From: Alphaproteobacteria bacterium UBA2903
GTDB taxonomy: Bacteria; Pseudomonadota; Alphaproteobacteria; CAAGCB01; CAG-977
Length of the DNA stretch: 11,886 nucleotides
Direction of reading: 5' to 3'
Assembly (NCBI GenBank): GCA_002349565.1
Contig: DEDN01000003.1
Coordinates: 4,539-16,424 of the forward strand
Both the position numbers and the translations under genes were made by a program. The notes beneath the pieces were generated by a model, which was not told the DNA's origin, did not search any database, and saw only the letters and a program-made list of their open reading frames with translations. Position 1 is the stretch's first letter, and each line of letters starts with the position of its first letter. This document shows, piece by piece, positions 4,814-11,683 of this stretch.

Positions 4814-7375
4814 ATGGACGTCGTTATTGTAGAATCTCCCGCAAAAGCCAAGACGATTAACAAATATCTGGGCAGCAATTACGAAGTGATTGCCAGCTTC
4901 GGGCATATTCGCGATTTGCCCGCCAAAAACGGATCGGTTCGCCCCGACGAAGATTTCGCCATGGATTGGGCGATTGAACCCAAGGACGAAAAACACATCA
5001 AAGCCATTGCCTCTTTGGTCGCCAAAGCGGACACCGTCTACCTCGCAACCGACCCGGATAGAGAGGGGGAAGCCATCGCTTGGCACGTTTTGCAGGAACT
5101 GACCAAACGCGGCAAGCTGAAAAACAAAAACGTCAAGCGCATCGTGTTCAACGAAATCACGAAATCGGCGGTCACGAACGCGATGAAAAATCCGCGCGTC
5201 ATCGATATGCCGCTGGTTGACGCGTATCTGGCGCGCCGCGCTTTGGATTATCTGGTGGGCTTTACGATTTCGCCCGTTTTGTGGCGCAAGCTGCCGGGCA
5301 GCCGTTCGGCGGGACGCGTGCAGTCGGTCGCTTTACGCTTGGTCTGCGACCGCGAAAACGAAATCGAAGCGTTCAAACCGCAGGAATACTGGACGATTGA
5401 CGCCGACTTTATGACGCCCAAAGCCGACTTGTTCACCGCTCATCTGTCCGTTTTGAACGGCAAAAAACTGGGCAAGTTCACTTTAGGAAACGAAGCGGAC
5501 GCAAAAGCCACCGAATCCGCCATCAAAGCCGCAAACTTCGACGTCGGCGCGATAGAGCGCAAAACCGTCAAACGCTCCCCCGCCCCGCCGTTTACGACAT
5601 CGACTTTACAGCAGGAAGCGGCGCGCAAGCTGTTCTTTTCCGCGAAAAAGACAATGCAACTGGCGCAACAGCTGTACGAAGGCGTCGACATCGGCGGCGA
5701 AACGGTGGGCTTGATTACCTATATGCGTACCGACGGCATCCAAATGGCGCAGGAAGCGATTAACGAAGCGCGCGCCGTCATCGGCGAAGAATTCGGCGGT
5801 AAATACCTGCCCGAAAAGCCGCGCTATTACAAAAACAACGTCAAAAACGCGCAGGAAGCGCACGAAGCCATCCGCCCGACGTCTTTGCACCGCAAGCCCG
5901 AATTCGTCGCCCGTTTCCTGAACAAAGACCAAAAAGCCCTGTACGAACTGGTGTACAAGCGCGCTTTGGCGTGCCAGATGCAAAACGCGGAAATCGACAA
6001 AGTCGCCGTCGACTGCCCGTCCCGCGACGGTTCGATTGTCATGCGCGCAACGGGACAAACAATTGCGTTTGACGGCTTTTTGAAAGTGTACTTTGAAGAT
6101 TCCGACGACGCGGATGACGAAAACAACACGCTGTTGCCGCCACTTTCGACGGGCGACGCTTTGGAACAAAAAGCCGTCCGCCCCGAACAGCACTTCACCC
6201 AGCCCCCGCCCCGCTATTCGGAAGCGAGCCTTGTCAAAAAACTGGAAGAACTGGGTATCGGCAGACCGTCCACTTACGCGTCGATTTTGTCGGTTTTGCA
6301 GGACAGACAGTACGTCCGTTTGGAAAAACGCCGCTTCATTCCCGAAGACCGCGGCAGAATCGTTACCGTGTTTATGGAAAACTTCTTTAACAAATACGTT
6401 CAATACGACTTTACGGCGGATTTGGAAAACGCGCTGGACGACGTGTCGGCGGGCAAGCTGAACTGGAAAGCCCTGTTGCGCGATTTCTGGGACGCGTTCG
6501 ACCAAACGGTCAAATCGGTCGAACCGCTGACGATTACAGATGTTTTGAACACTTTGCAGGACTGTTTGTCCGAACACCTGTTCCCGACGCCCGAATCCCG
6601 AATCTGCCCCGAATGCGGCAAGGAAAAAGGCGGCGTACTCAGCCTTAAAATCGGAAAATTCGGTGCGTTCGTCGGGTGTTCCAACTATCCCGAATGCCGC
6701 TACACCCGCCCGTTCGGCGGCGAAACAAGCGGCGACCGTTCGACGGAAGAACCCGACCGCCGCCTGCTGGGAACCGCGCCCGACGGCGAAGAAGTCTTTG
6801 TCCGCAAAGGACCTTACGGCTACTATGTCCAGCAAGGCGAGGACGCGCCCAAGAAAAAAGGCGAAAAATCAACGACGAAACGCATGTCTTTGCCGCGCAA
6901 CATGCCGCCCGCGGAATTGACTTTGCAGGACGCTCTGGCTCTGCTGGAGCTGCCTCGCACGCTGGGATCGGACGACAACGGGCAAACCGTTTCGGCGGGA
7001 ATCGGGCGTTTCGGTCCGTACTTGAAACTCGGCAGCACGTTCAAGTCCCTGCCCGCGTCGGAAAACATCCTCACCGTCGACCTGCCCCGCGCTTTGGAAC
7101 TGCTGGCGACGGCGAAAGCCAAAGTTCCGCCGCAGGAAATCGGCACGCATCCCGCCGACGGCAAGCCGATTGTCACGGCTTCGGGACGGTTTGGTCCTTA
7201 CGTCAAGCACGGCAGTGTAATCGCGTCCGTCCCCAAAGCGATTCGCGACGAAAACCGCGCTCCGACGCTGGAGGAAGCGATTGAGCTGTTAAACGCCAAA
7301 GCCGAAAAGAGCGGCGCGAAAAAATCCGCCAAAACAACGGAAAAGAAAATCGCCGCAAAAAAAAACGACCGCTAA
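4814..7375 (+). CDS. topA: DNA topoisomerase I (type IA), with a tail cut short at a poly-A tract
   Basis: Relaxes negative supercoils by cutting one strand through a tyrosine link. The 853-residue frame has a TOPRIM domain (VESPAKAKT 6-14; DPDREGE 80-86 with the metal-binding acidic residues), SAGRVQSVALRL (165-176), the active Tyr303 in ITYMRTDG (301-308), and IGRPSTYASI (482-491). It also has one Cys4 zinc ribbon (Cys598, Cys601, Cys622, Cys628), then zinc-less repeats with KGPYGYYV (665-672), GRFGPYLK (731-738) and GRFGPYVK (791-798). A Lys/Ala-rich tail begins near 830. The frame stops at 7373-7375 right after a run of nine A (7357-7365). One base fewer there would restore the tail for 22 residues and end at 7431-7433, giving 872 residues. 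Catalysis should not depend on this tail. AGGA lies 9 bases before the start. Confidence 0.97.
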   Translation: MDVVIVESPAKAKTINKYLGSNYEVIASFGHIRDLPAKNGSVRPDEDFAMDWAIEPKDEKHIKAIASLVAKADTVYLATDPDREGEAIAWHVLQELTKRGKLKNKNVKRIVFNEITKSAVTNAMKNPRVIDMPLVDAYLARRALDYLVGFTISPVLWRKLPGSRSAGRVQSVALRLVCDRENEIEAFKPQEYWTIDADFMTPKADLFTAHLSVLNGKKLGKFTLGNEADAKATESAIKAANFDVGAIERKTVKRSPAPPFTTSTLQQEAARKLFFSAKKTMQLAQQLYEGVDIGGETVGLITYMRTDGIQMAQEAINEARAVIGEEFGGKYLPEKPRYYKNNVKNAQEAHEAIRPTSLHRKPEFVARFLNKDQKALYELVYKRALACQMQNAEIDKVAVDCPSRDGSIVMRATGQTIAFDGFLKVYFEDSDDADDENNTLLPPLSTGDALEQKAVRPEQHFTQPPPRYSEASLVKKLEELGIGRPSTYASILSVLQDRQYVRLEKRRFIPEDRGRIVTVFMENFFNKYVQYDFTADLENALDDVSAGKLNWKALLRDFWDAFDQTVKSVEPLTITDVLNTLQDCLSEHLFPTPESRICPECGKEKGGVLSLKIGKFGAFVGCSNYPECRYTRPFGGETSGDRSTEEPDRRLLGTAPDGEEVFVRKGPYGYYVQQGEDAPKKKGEKSTTKRMSLPRNMPPAELTLQDALALLELPRTLGSDDNGQTVSAGIGRFGPYLKLGSTFKSLPASENILTVDLPRALELLATAKAKVPPQEIGTHPADGKPIVTASGRFGPYVKHGSVIASVPKAIRDENRAPTLEEAIELLNAKAEKSGAKKSAKTTEKKIAAKKNDR

Positions 7376-7433
7376 AAAAGCGACGGCGAAAAAAACAACC
7401 CGCAAAACAACCAAAAAAACGGTGACGGAATGA
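7357..7433 (+). other. Out-of-frame continuation of the TopA tail after an A9 tract
   Basis: Nine consecutive A (7357-7365) precede the TopA stop. Read in the +1 frame from 7365, the sequence stays open as TTAKKATAKK then TTRKTTKKTVTE, the Lys/Thr/Ala pattern of alphaproteobacterial TopA tails, and stops with TGA at 7431-7433. That TGA forms an ATGA overlap with the rnr start at 7430, the same junction type as nucleoside hydrolase-dusA and plsY-dprA. The stretch is therefore former or conditionally used coding sequence, not a true spacer. Loss of one A in the transcript (slippage), or a one-base indel in the DNA or the assembly, would both explain it. Confidence 0.8.
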
Positions 7434-9628
7434 GCAAATCCAAACAGCCTTTGCCGACCATGGACGACATTGTCGCTTATTTGAACAACAATTCGGGCAA
7501 GGTCGGCAAACGTGAAATCGCCCGCGCGTTCAACGTTCGCGGCGACGACCGCATCAAGCTCAAAGAAATGCTCAAAGAACTGAAATCGTCGGGCAAAATC
7601 GAAAAATCGGACGGCAAGAAAATGATTCCCGCCGACGGTCTGCCTGAACAATGTCCGTGCGAAATCACGGGCATCGACAGCGACGGCGAATTGGTCGCCC
7701 GCCCGCTGAATTGGAACAAACCGACGCCCGCGCCGCAAATTCTGATTACGGACTTGGGACGACTGCGCCCTCCCCCGAAAGAAGGCGATTTCGTCGTTTT
7801 AAAGCTTCATCCCGCGGGCAAACGCTTTTTTCACGGGGCGGTTTTGCGCCGTTTGTCGGACAAGCCGAACCGCGTTGTCGGGCTGTTTGACACGACGGGC
7901 GGCAAAGGCGGTCATATTTTATCCGTCGACCGCCGCCTGCATCAGGACTACATCGTCGATTCCCTGCATACGAACGGCGCGAAAAACGGCGATGTCGTGG
8001 TTGCGGAGGTTATCGGCTCAGCCCTCAAACAAACCGCCCGCAAAGCCAAAGTCGTCCAAATCATCGGCAAGGCGAACGCCCCCAAAGCCGCCAGTTTGAT
8101 TGCCATAGCCCTGCACGGCATTCCGACGGAATTTTCGGAGGAAGCGTTGAAACAGGCGAAAAAAGCCAAACTGCCCGATATGAAAACACGCGTTGATTTG
8201 CGCGATATTCCGCTGGTTACCATTGACGGCGAAGACGCGCGCGACTTTGACGACGCGATTTTTGCCGAACCCGACAAAGACGGCTGGCACTTAATCGTCG
8301 CGATTGCCGATGTCGCTTATTTCGTCCGTCCGCACGAACCGCTGGATTTGTGCGCGCGCGAACGCGGCAACTCGGTTTACTTCCCCGACCGATGCGTCCC
8401 CATGCTGCCCGAAGAACTGTCGACGGACTTGTGTTCTTTGAAACCGAACGAAGACCGCCCCTGCATTGCGGCGCATTTGTGGATTAACAAAAACGGCAAG
8501 CTGCAAAAATCGAAATTCGTGCGCGCCGTCATGCGCTCCGCCGCGCGGCTGAACTATCACGAAGTCCAATCGGTCTTTGACGGCAAAATGCCCGAAATGA
8601 ACGACGATTTGCGCCGTCATTTGCTGGATTTGCAGGGCGCGTACAAAGCGCTTGCCGCCGCGCGGGAAAAACGCGGAGCTTTGGAACTGGACGTCATTGA
8701 ACGCGAAATCACCTTGAACGACAAGGGGCAAATCACCGACATCCGCCCGCGCGAACGACTGGACAGCCATAAAACGGTCGAAGAATTCATGATTGCCGCG
8801 AACGTCGCCGCCGCCCAAACGCTGGAATCGCACGACATCCCCGCGATGTACCGCGTCCACGAACCGCCCAGCGCGGACAAAGCCGAAGCGTTGCGGACGT
8901 TTTTAAGCTCCGTCGGACTGAAAGTTCAGCACGCCGATCAGGAAAGCTTGAACAAAGTCCTTGAAAAAGTCAAAGGAACGCCGCGCGCCTACATGGTCAA
9001 CGAACTGGTCTTGCGTTCCCAAAGCCAAGCGCGCTACAGCCCCGAAAACTTGGGACATTTCGGCTTGGCGCTGGACAAGTACGCGCACTTTACGTCGCCG
9101 ATTCGCCGTTATGCGGATTTGCTGGTTCACCGCGGATTGATTTCCGCCTTGAAGCTCGGCAACGACGGCTTAATCGACGAAAACGGCGATTTAACCGCGG
9201 ATTTGGAGGATGTCGGCGAACATATCTCCGCCACGGAACGCCGCGCCGCCGCCGCGGAACGCGATGCCGAAGAACGCTATCTGTCCGCTTACTTAAAGGA
9301 CAGAATCGGCGAACGGTTCGGCGGAATTATCAACGGAGTCAGCCGTTTCGGACTGTTTGTCACGCTTGACGGAATCGGCGCGGACGGACTTATCCCCATC
9401 AGCACGCTTCCCAACGATTTCTATGTGCACGAAGAAGAACGCCACCGCCTTTACGGCGCGAACACGGGCAACACTTACGAACTGGGCGAACACGTCGAAA
9501 TGATTTTGGCGGAAGCGACGCCCGTCACGGGCGGTCTGCTGTTTCACCTGTTGGACGCGGGTGTGAAAAAAACGCGCAAACCCGCCCCGAAAAAAACGCG
9601 CTCGCCCGCCAAGCGCAAAAGGAAATAG
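7430..9628 (+). CDS. rnr: Ribonuclease R
   Basis: A processive 3'-to-5' exoribonuclease that degrades structured RNA, including rRNA and mRNA fragments with stem-loops. The 732 residues show an N-terminal winged-helix-like region (about 8-65), OB/cold-shock domains (about 70-230), the RNB catalytic domain from about 253 and an S1 domain (about 628-706). A Lys/Arg/Pro tail rich in KKTRKPAPKK and KRKRK (712-732) ends the protein. The catalytic motif TIDGEDARDFDDAIF (264-278) has the metal-binding Asp266, Asp272, Asp274 and Asp275, and FTSPIRRYADLLVHRGL is present in the RNB core. The start codon overlaps the stop of the frame-restored topA, and no clear Shine-Dalgarno precedes it, which points to translation coupled to topA. 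If topA stops early at 7375, ribosomes end 54 bases short of this start. The peptidase gene begins 3 bases after its stop. Confidence 0.97.
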   Translation: MSKSKQPLPTMDDIVAYLNNNSGKVGKREIARAFNVRGDDRIKLKEMLKELKSSGKIEKSDGKKMIPADGLPEQCPCEITGIDSDGELVARPLNWNKPTPAPQILITDLGRLRPPPKEGDFVVLKLHPAGKRFFHGAVLRRLSDKPNRVVGLFDTTGGKGGHILSVDRRLHQDYIVDSLHTNGAKNGDVVVAEVIGSALKQTARKAKVVQIIGKANAPKAASLIAIALHGIPTEFSEEALKQAKKAKLPDMKTRVDLRDIPLVTIDGEDARDFDDAIFAEPDKDGWHLIVAIADVAYFVRPHEPLDLCARERGNSVYFPDRCVPMLPEELSTDLCSLKPNEDRPCIAAHLWINKNGKLQKSKFVRAVMRSAARLNYHEVQSVFDGKMPEMNDDLRRHLLDLQGAYKALAAAREKRGALELDVIEREITLNDKGQITDIRPRERLDSHKTVEEFMIAANVAAAQTLESHDIPAMYRVHEPPSADKAEALRTFLSSVGLKVQHADQESLNKVLEKVKGTPRAYMVNELVLRSQSQARYSPENLGHFGLALDKYAHFTSPIRRYADLLVHRGLISALKLGNDGLIDENGDLTADLEDVGEHISATERRAAAAERDAEERYLSAYLKDRIGERFGGIINGVSRFGLFVTLDGIGADGLIPISTLPNDFYVHEEERHRLYGANTGNTYELGEHVEMILAEATPVTGGLLFHLLDAGVKKTRKPAPKKTRSPAKRKRK

Positions 9629-9631
9629 GCC

Positions 9632-11143
9632 ATGAAACTGCGGGCGATTCTTGCCTTTTTGCTGACCGTTTCGACGGCGCACGCCGCGCCCGTATGGTGG
9701 GAAAGCGTCGTCAATGACACCAAGCTTCCCATTCCCCGCATGGAACGCGTTTTGACAACGGCATGCACGCTGACAACGCAAAAATCGCTCAAGCCCGTCA
9801 CCGCCCGCGAACTGACCGAAACGGCGGTCAAAAGCCTGTCCACGTTCGACCAAAAAATCACGGCGGCTTTGGACGGCAAGCGCGTCATCCTGTTTGCGGA
9901 CGACAAAGTGCTGAAAAGCTTCAGCGCGCCCGACGAAAACGACTGTGAAAACTGGTCGCGCCTGTTGCTGGCGGCGGCGGTGGAAGCCCGCCCTTTTTCG
10001 CCCAAGGCGCAAAAAGCCGACGCCGAGGAGTTTTACAACATCTTCATCAACGCGTATCTGGGCACGCTTGATTCCTACGCGCATTTTGAAGGCGACGATT
10101 CAACCGAGCTGACCGCGCTGAAAAACCCCGCAAGCATCGGCATCCGTTACCGCCGAATCGGACGTTTTTTGGAAATCACGGCGATTTTGCCCGACAGCCC
10201 CGCGTCTCAAAGCGACATTCAAATCGGCGACCGCATTACGGCAATCGAGGGCAAATCCGTCCCCGATTTGTCGCGGGTTCAGATTTTGAACGCTTTGCGC
10301 GGCGAAGCGGGAACGACCGTTTCCCTGACGATTCGCAGGGACGGCAAAACCCGCAGGGAACTGCTGACGCGCCGCGCCGTCGTCGAATCGCCCGTCGCGT
10401 ATTTCTTTGACGAACAGTCGCGTCTGATGACGATTAAAATCGCCGCGTTTTCAAAACGCACCGTGCCGTCTTTGAAAGCCACGCTGAAAATCGCCGAAAA
10501 ACAAGGCGCGAAAGGATTGATTATTGATTTGCGCGGAAATATGGGCGGTTTGCTCAAAGAAGCCGTCCTTGCCGCCGACATCTTCCTGCCGCCCGATTTG
10601 TTGATGATTCGCACGCAGGGACGCGGCGAAGCGGACGAACAGGAATACTGGTCGACGAAAAAAAACAACCGCCCCGTTTATCCGACGGCGATTCTGGTTG
10701 ACGCGAAAACGGCGTCCAGCGCGGAATACTTTGCGGGCGTCCTGCAGGATTACCGCCACGCAACGGTTATCGGCACGCCCACTTACGGCAAAGGCGTTCT
10801 GCAAAGCGTCGATTCCGTCAAAAACGCGGGCGAACTGTCCGTCACCACGGCGCGCTATCTGCTGCCGTCAGGGTATTCTCCCGACATTTACGGCGTTTTT
10901 CCGAACATCTGCACGTCGGGATTGAATTTGGTCGACATCGACAAAGTGCCGCCCGCGCAAACGCGTCTGTTGCCGTGGAAAAAGGGCGATGCCGCCGTGA
11001 AAAGCCAAGCGTTGCGGGCATGCCCGCGCCAGATTCGTTCGGACAATGCGCTGGATGACGAAATCGCAAAACGAATCTTGACCGATTCAAAGCAATATAA
11101 CGGCGCTTTGACGTATTTTTCACTTGACAGTTTTCTGAAATAG
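9632..11143 (+). CDS. Exported S41 family peptidase (CtpA/Prc type) with PDZ domain
   Basis: A serine protease expected in the periplasm, of the family that trims C-termini of envelope proteins. The 503 residues begin with a signal peptide (1-18, cleavage likely at AHA-AP). An unfamiliar N-terminal region follows (about 20-160), then a PDZ domain (about 166-245) and the S41 core (about 250-430). Aligning the active-site block with E. coli Prc places the catalytic triad at Ser362 (TASSAEYFAG), Asp373 (QDYRHA) and Lys387 (PTYGKGVLQ), with the same 11- and 14-residue spacing, so it should be active. SVTTARYLLPSGYSPDIYG (403-421) is also typical. Four cysteines (45, 105, 427, 464) lie in the exported part and could form disulfides. 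AAAGGA lies 8 bases before the ATG. In other alphaproteobacteria this slot between rnr and rpmG often holds a different gene. The natural substrate is unknown. Confidence 0.92.
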   Translation: MKLRAILAFLLTVSTAHAAPVWWESVVNDTKLPIPRMERVLTTACTLTTQKSLKPVTARELTETAVKSLSTFDQKITAALDGKRVILFADDKVLKSFSAPDENDCENWSRLLLAAAVEARPFSPKAQKADAEEFYNIFINAYLGTLDSYAHFEGDDSTELTALKNPASIGIRYRRIGRFLEITAILPDSPASQSDIQIGDRITAIEGKSVPDLSRVQILNALRGEAGTTVSLTIRRDGKTRRELLTRRAVVESPVAYFFDEQSRLMTIKIAAFSKRTVPSLKATLKIAEKQGAKGLIIDLRGNMGGLLKEAVLAADIFLPPDLLMIRTQGRGEADEQEYWSTKKNNRPVYPTAILVDAKTASSAEYFAGVLQDYRHATVIGTPTYGKGVLQSVDSVKNAGELSVTTARYLLPSGYSPDIYGVFPNICTSGLNLVDIDKVPPAQTRLLPWKKGDAAVKSQALRACPRQIRSDNALDDEIAKRILTDSKQYNGALTYFSLDSFLK

Positions 11144-11151
11144 AGTATTTT
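11124..11151 (+). promoter_or_regulatory. Promoter of rpmG, overlapping the end of the peptidase gene
   Basis: A full consensus TTGACA (11124-11129), a 16-base spacer and TATTTT (11146-11151) lie across the last codons and stop (11141-11143) of the S41 gene. The predicted start near 11158 gives a leader of about 33 bases with GGGTGA 6 bases before the rpmG ATG. rpmG can thus be expressed without the long operon. Confidence 0.6.
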
Positions 11152-11190
11152 CGGACTATCGTTTTTGTTTTTTTTGATGGGTGAATTGTC

Positions 11191-11358
11191 ATGGCAAAGC
11201 CTGCTACATTACAGATTAAGCTTGAAAGCACCGCCGGAACGGGTTACTTCTACACCACGAAGAAAAACCCCCGTACGAAAACCGAAAAGCTCAGCTTGAA
11301 AAAGTACGATCCGAAAGCGCGCAAGCACGTTGTTTTCAAAGAAACGAAAATGCGCTAA
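11191..11358 (+). CDS. rpmG: Large ribosomal subunit protein bL33
   Basis: A small basic protein of the 50S subunit, bound near the E site of 23S rRNA. The 55 residues begin MAKPATLQIKLESTAGTGYF and continue with YTTKKNPRTKTEK and KYDPKARKHVVFKETK, the standard bL33 pattern. It is the form without the two CxxC zinc pairs, as usual in Alphaproteobacteria, so it should not depend on zinc. The start follows a GGGTGA site. It has its own promoter upstream and a strong terminator 17 bases after its stop, so it forms a single-gene unit. Its position after rnr and an extra gene matches the conserved alphaproteobacterial order. Confidence 0.98.
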   Translation: MAKPATLQIKLESTAGTGYFYTTKKNPRTKTEKLSLKKYDPKARKHVVFKETKMR

Positions 11359-11375
11359 GCGTTTCGTTTTGAAAC

Positions 11376-11403
11376 AAAAAGCCCGTTTATGCGGGCTTTT
11401 TTT
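11376..11403 (+). terminator. Intrinsic terminator after rpmG
   Basis: The stem AAAAAGCCCG (11376-11385) pairs with CGGGCTTTTT (11392-11401) around a 6-base loop and is followed by further T. The A run on the left would also let it work on the opposite strand. A small extra hairpin, GTTTC-GTTTT-GAAAC (11361-11375), lies between it and the rpmG stop. Confidence 0.92.
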
Positions 11404-11445
11404 GTATGTTGCCGCCTGTGCCGATACCGCAAAGGAAATCGCAGC

Positions 11446-11516
11446 TGTGCGCAAAGCGAAACAGTCCCGCCGACCAATCACAAGATTGCTTTGTCGCTGA
11501 CGCTCCGCGCAATTTC
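11446..11516. repeat. Dispersed palindromic repeat, copy 1
   Basis: It shares three blocks with copy 2 in the same order: GCAAAGCGAAACAGTCCCG (11451-11469, 18 of 19 identical), CCAATCACAAGATTGCTT (11474-11491, 17 of 18) and TCCGCGCAATTTC (11504-11516, similar). Block 1 and the reversed end of block 2 are imperfect inverted repeats (AAACAGTC against GATTGCTT), so each copy can fold back on itself. The layout is that of short extragenic repeats seen many times in some proteobacterial genomes. The neighbouring bases 11404-11445 show nothing else. Confidence 0.7.
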
Positions 11517-11520
11517 GGTG

Positions 11521-11546
11521 TTATTTATCTGATTGAAAATAAATAA
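11521..11546. repeat. A/T-rich perfect inverted repeat between the two repeat copies
   Basis: TTATTTAT (11521-11528) and ATAAATAA (11539-11546) are exact reverse complements across a 10-base loop. The hairpin would be weak, and with no GC stem it is a poor terminator. It may be the joint between the two repeat units or a protein binding site. Confidence 0.45.
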
Positions 11547-11555
11547 AAATCGAAA

Positions 11556-11650
11556 CTGCGAGCAAAGCGAAGCAGTCCCGTGCAGGCATTGGCACGCATG
11601 CCAACCAATCACAAAATTGCTTCACCCCGCACGGGGTCCGCGATTTCAAT
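11556..11650. repeat. Dispersed palindromic repeat, copy 2, with an inserted hairpin
   Basis: It holds the same blocks as copy 1: GCAAAGCGAAGCAGTCCCG (11562-11580), CCAATCACAAAATTGCTT (11605-11622) and TCCGCGATTTC (11637-11647). The gap between blocks 1 and 2 is 24 bases here against 4 in copy 1. The extra bases carry a small inverted repeat, GGCAT/ATGCC (11585-11589 and 11598-11602). Translated, the stretch gives the spurious NCEQSEA-type peptide often annotated as a hypothetical protein in genomes with such repeats. Confidence 0.7.
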
Positions 11651-11683
11651 TCCGATATTTTTTACAAAGCACGAGTATTTTTT

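Noticed and set aside
5606..6835. A 409-codon open frame on the minus strand, antisense to topA
   Set aside because: It is a shadow of the strongly biased codons of topA. Its translation is rich in Val, Phe, Arg and Gln with no recognisable motif, and topA itself has full catalytic motifs over this span.
11014..11027. A perfect 14-base palindrome (GCGGGCATGCCCGC) inside the peptidase gene
   Set aside because: It lies in coding sequence whose codons are ordinary for the genome, with no T-tract after it and no second copy seen, so chance is enough.
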